A DNA stretch of 64,000 bases from Qipengyuania aurantiaca. GTDB lineage: Bacteria > Pseudomonadota > Alphaproteobacteria > Sphingomonadales > Sphingomonadaceae. A model generated the notes under the pieces. The model had not been told where the DNA came from, searched no databases, and saw only the letters and a program-made list of their open reading frames with translations. Made by a program: the position numbers and the translations under genes. The DNA lies in the NCBI RefSeq assembly GCF_019711375.1, contig NZ_CP081295.1, forward strand, positions 2,579,001 through 2,643,000, written 5' to 3'. This document shows, in pieces, positions 62,882 to 64,000 of the stretch (position 1 is its first letter; every line of letters starts with the position of its first letter).

Positions 62882-63664
62882 ATGGCGACCTTCACCCTTC
62901 CGAAGAATTCGAAGATCACCGGCAAGTCCCGCGTGCACAAGGCCGAGGGCGCCGCGCGTGTGAAGAAGTTCAAGATCTACCGCTATGATCCCGACACCGG
63001 CGAAAACCCGCGTTACGACACGTTCGAGATCGACCTCGACGAATGCGGCCCGATGGTCCTCGACGCGCTGTTCAAGATCAAGAACGAGGTCGACCCGACG
63101 CTGACCTTCCGCCGCTCGTGCCGCGAAGGCATCTGCGGTTCGTGCTCGATGAATATGAACGGCAAGAACGGTCTCGCCTGCACCACCGCGATCGACGATC
63201 TGAAGGGCGAGATCCGCATCACCCCTCTGCCCCATATGGAAGTGATCAAGGACCTCGTTCCCGATTTCACGCACTTCTACGCGCAATACGCCAGCATCCG
63301 TCCGTGGCTGCAGACCGTGTCTACCACGCCCAGCGGCAAGGAACGCCTCCAGTCGCCCGAACAGCGCGAGAAGCTGGACGGTCTTTACGAATGCATTCTG
63401 TGCGCCTGCTGCTCGACCTCGTGCCCGAGTTATTGGTGGAACAGCGACAAGTTCCTCGGCCCCGCGATCCTGCTGCAGGCCTATCGCTGGCTCGCCGACA
63501 GCCGCGACGAGATGACCGGTGAGCGGCTCGACCAGCTGGAAGACCCCTTCCGCCTCTATCGCTGCCACACGATCATGAACTGCGCGAACGTCTGCCCCAA
63601 GGGCCTGAGCCCCGCCAAGGCGATCGCCGAAACCAAGAAGATGATGGCCGAACGCGCCATCTGA
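62882..63664 (+). CDS. sdhB: Succinate dehydrogenase iron-sulfur subunit
   Basis: SdhB (260 aa) links the flavin of SdhA to quinone in complex II and the TCA cycle. Ligands of the 2Fe-2S cluster are in [13 protein letters not shown] and a later LACTT. The 4Fe-4S ligands are in [16 protein letters not shown] and the 3Fe-4S ones in [15 protein letters not shown]. Both the N-terminal ferredoxin and C-terminal helical domains are complete. No sdhC, sdhD or sdhA lies upstream: the neighbour is a HAD gene on the other strand. It has its own 124-base upstream region. Confidence 0.98.
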   Translation: MATFTLPKNSKITGKSRVHKAEGAARVKKFKIYRYDPDTGENPRYDTFEIDLDECGPMVLDALFKIKNEVDPTLTFRRSCREGICGSCSMNMNGKNGLACTTAIDDLKGEIRITPLPHMEVIKDLVPDFTHFYAQYASIRPWLQTVSTTPSGKERLQSPEQREKLDGLYECILCACCSTSCPSYWWNSDKFLGPAILLQAYRWLADSRDEMTGERLDQLEDPFRLYRCHTIMNCANVCPKGLSPAKAIAETKKMMAERAI

Positions 63665-63667
63665 TTC

Positions 63668-64000
63668 GTGGCTTTAAGCGAAGACGTATTCGAGCACGGA
63701 CCCGACCCGGAAAATCCGGGCTGGCGGCACTGGAACCTCAAGGACGAAACGCTGTTCAACGGCGCGGTAATGGGCAAGCTCATCACCCGCCTCGATCCTG
63801 ACGGCGAACACGCGCGCCTGCGCATGTTTCCCGAGCGCCGCCACGAGAATCTGCAAGGTATCATCCACGGCGCGGTGACGCTGTCGCTGATCGACATTTC
63901 GCTCTTCACCACCATGCACACGCTGGGCAGCGGCAACGCCGGCCCTTCGGTGACGCTCGAACTTTCGACCCAGTTCACCGGCGGCGGCAAGCCCGACCGC
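63668..64000 (+). CDS. PaaI-family thioesterase (hot-dog fold), 5' part, runs off the window
   Basis: A GTG at 63668 opens a frame of 111 codons to the end of the window, three bases after the sdhB stop. It reads VALSEDVFEHGPDPENPG and then RRHENLQGIIHGAVTLSLID, the hot-dog motif HGGxxxxxxD with HGA, followed by FTTMHTLGSGNAGPSVTLEL. Such enzymes hydrolyse acyl- or aryl-CoA thioesters. The C-terminus is outside the window. Close spacing suggests co-transcription with sdhB. Confidence 0.85.
   Translation, partial: MALSEDVFEHGPDPENPGWRHWNLKDETLFNGAVMGKLITRLDPDGEHARLRMFPERRHENLQGIIHGAVTLSLIDISLFTTMHTLGSGNAGPSVTLELSTQFTGGGKPDR

Noticed and set aside
1..64000. CRISPR arrays, tRNA, rRNA, prophage or transposase genes, riboswitches
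   Set aside because: None could be supported from spacing, repeats or cloverleaf patterns seen by eye; a covariance-model scan was not possible.

Overview
The window is a 64 kb piece of a GC-rich (roughly 62-64% by eye) chromosome that looks like an alphaproteobacterium of the order Sphingomonadales, most likely family Erythrobacteraceae (Erythrobacter/Qipengyuania-like). This is inferred from an alphaproteobacterial SOS box (GTTC-N7-GTTC) before lexA, a complex I operon that runs on into birA-coaX-rnj-DUF1467, an RNase E ending in a GWW motif, a fabA-fabB-fabI operon, and an inverted pair of the short dispersed repeat (core CTGAGCTTGTCGAAG) common in sphingomonads. I see no phage, insertion sequence, CRISPR array, tRNA or rRNA. 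Nearly all of it is core chromosome with very tight packing (many ATGA, GTGA or TAATG junctions).

Layout: (1) 1-7351, plus strand: the end of a PpiD/SurA-like isomerase gene, then trpE, a secreted phosphodiester glycosidase-like lipoprotein, a proline iminopeptidase, a repeat pair, trpG-trpD-trpC and moaC. (2) 7401-13232: lexA with promoter and SOS box, convergent comEC, then gltX and gltA closed by a strong terminator. (3) 13252-19625: the least understood region, with a histidine-kinase-like protein that has lost its phosphoacceptor histidine, a partner of unknown function, a nucleotidyltransferase-like membrane protein, and a divergent 876-residue membrane-anchored coiled-coil protein. (4) 19627-39064, minus strand: one run of nuoA-B-C-D-E-F-G-H-I-J-K-L-M-N with three extra small genes, then birA, coaX, rnj (RNase J) and a DUF1467 gene. 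NuoC carries a lysine/alanine/proline-rich, histone-H1-like tail. (5) 39238-45547: a YbjN-type secreted protein, an aldehyde dehydrogenase divergent from a thiolase, two tandem paralogous small lipoproteins (the second apparently frameshifted in its signal peptide), an SH3-type secreted protein, a D-2-hydroxyacid dehydrogenase and an NTF2-like protein. (6) 45602-48171: fabA-fabB-fabI for unsaturated fatty acid synthesis. (7) 48343-53698, minus strand: a cell-wall amidase, penicillin-binding protein 1A, release factor 2 and a methyltransferase lipoprotein. (8) 53699-56924: RNase E behind a 438-base leader. (9) 56934-62757: a methyltransferase, then a cluster of a nucleotidyltransferase, a flippase, a CDP-glycerol glycerophosphotransferase-like protein, a glycosyltransferase and a HAD phosphatase that looks like an uncharacterised envelope-glycan locus. 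(10) 62882-64000: sdhB, standing apart from any other sdh gene, and the start of a PaaI-type thioesterase.

Together the genes cover tryptophan synthesis, entry to the TCA cycle, respiratory complex I and part of complex II, fatty acid and peptidoglycan synthesis, and both major RNA-decay endonucleases (E and J). The best candidates for undescribed biology are the histidine-less kinase operon with its coiled-coil neighbour, the NuoC tail, the duplicated module in the RNase E tail, and the glycerophosphotransferase/flippase cluster. Start codons were chosen by reading frame, ribosome binding site, junction with the upstream gene and family length; several are GTG or TTG.
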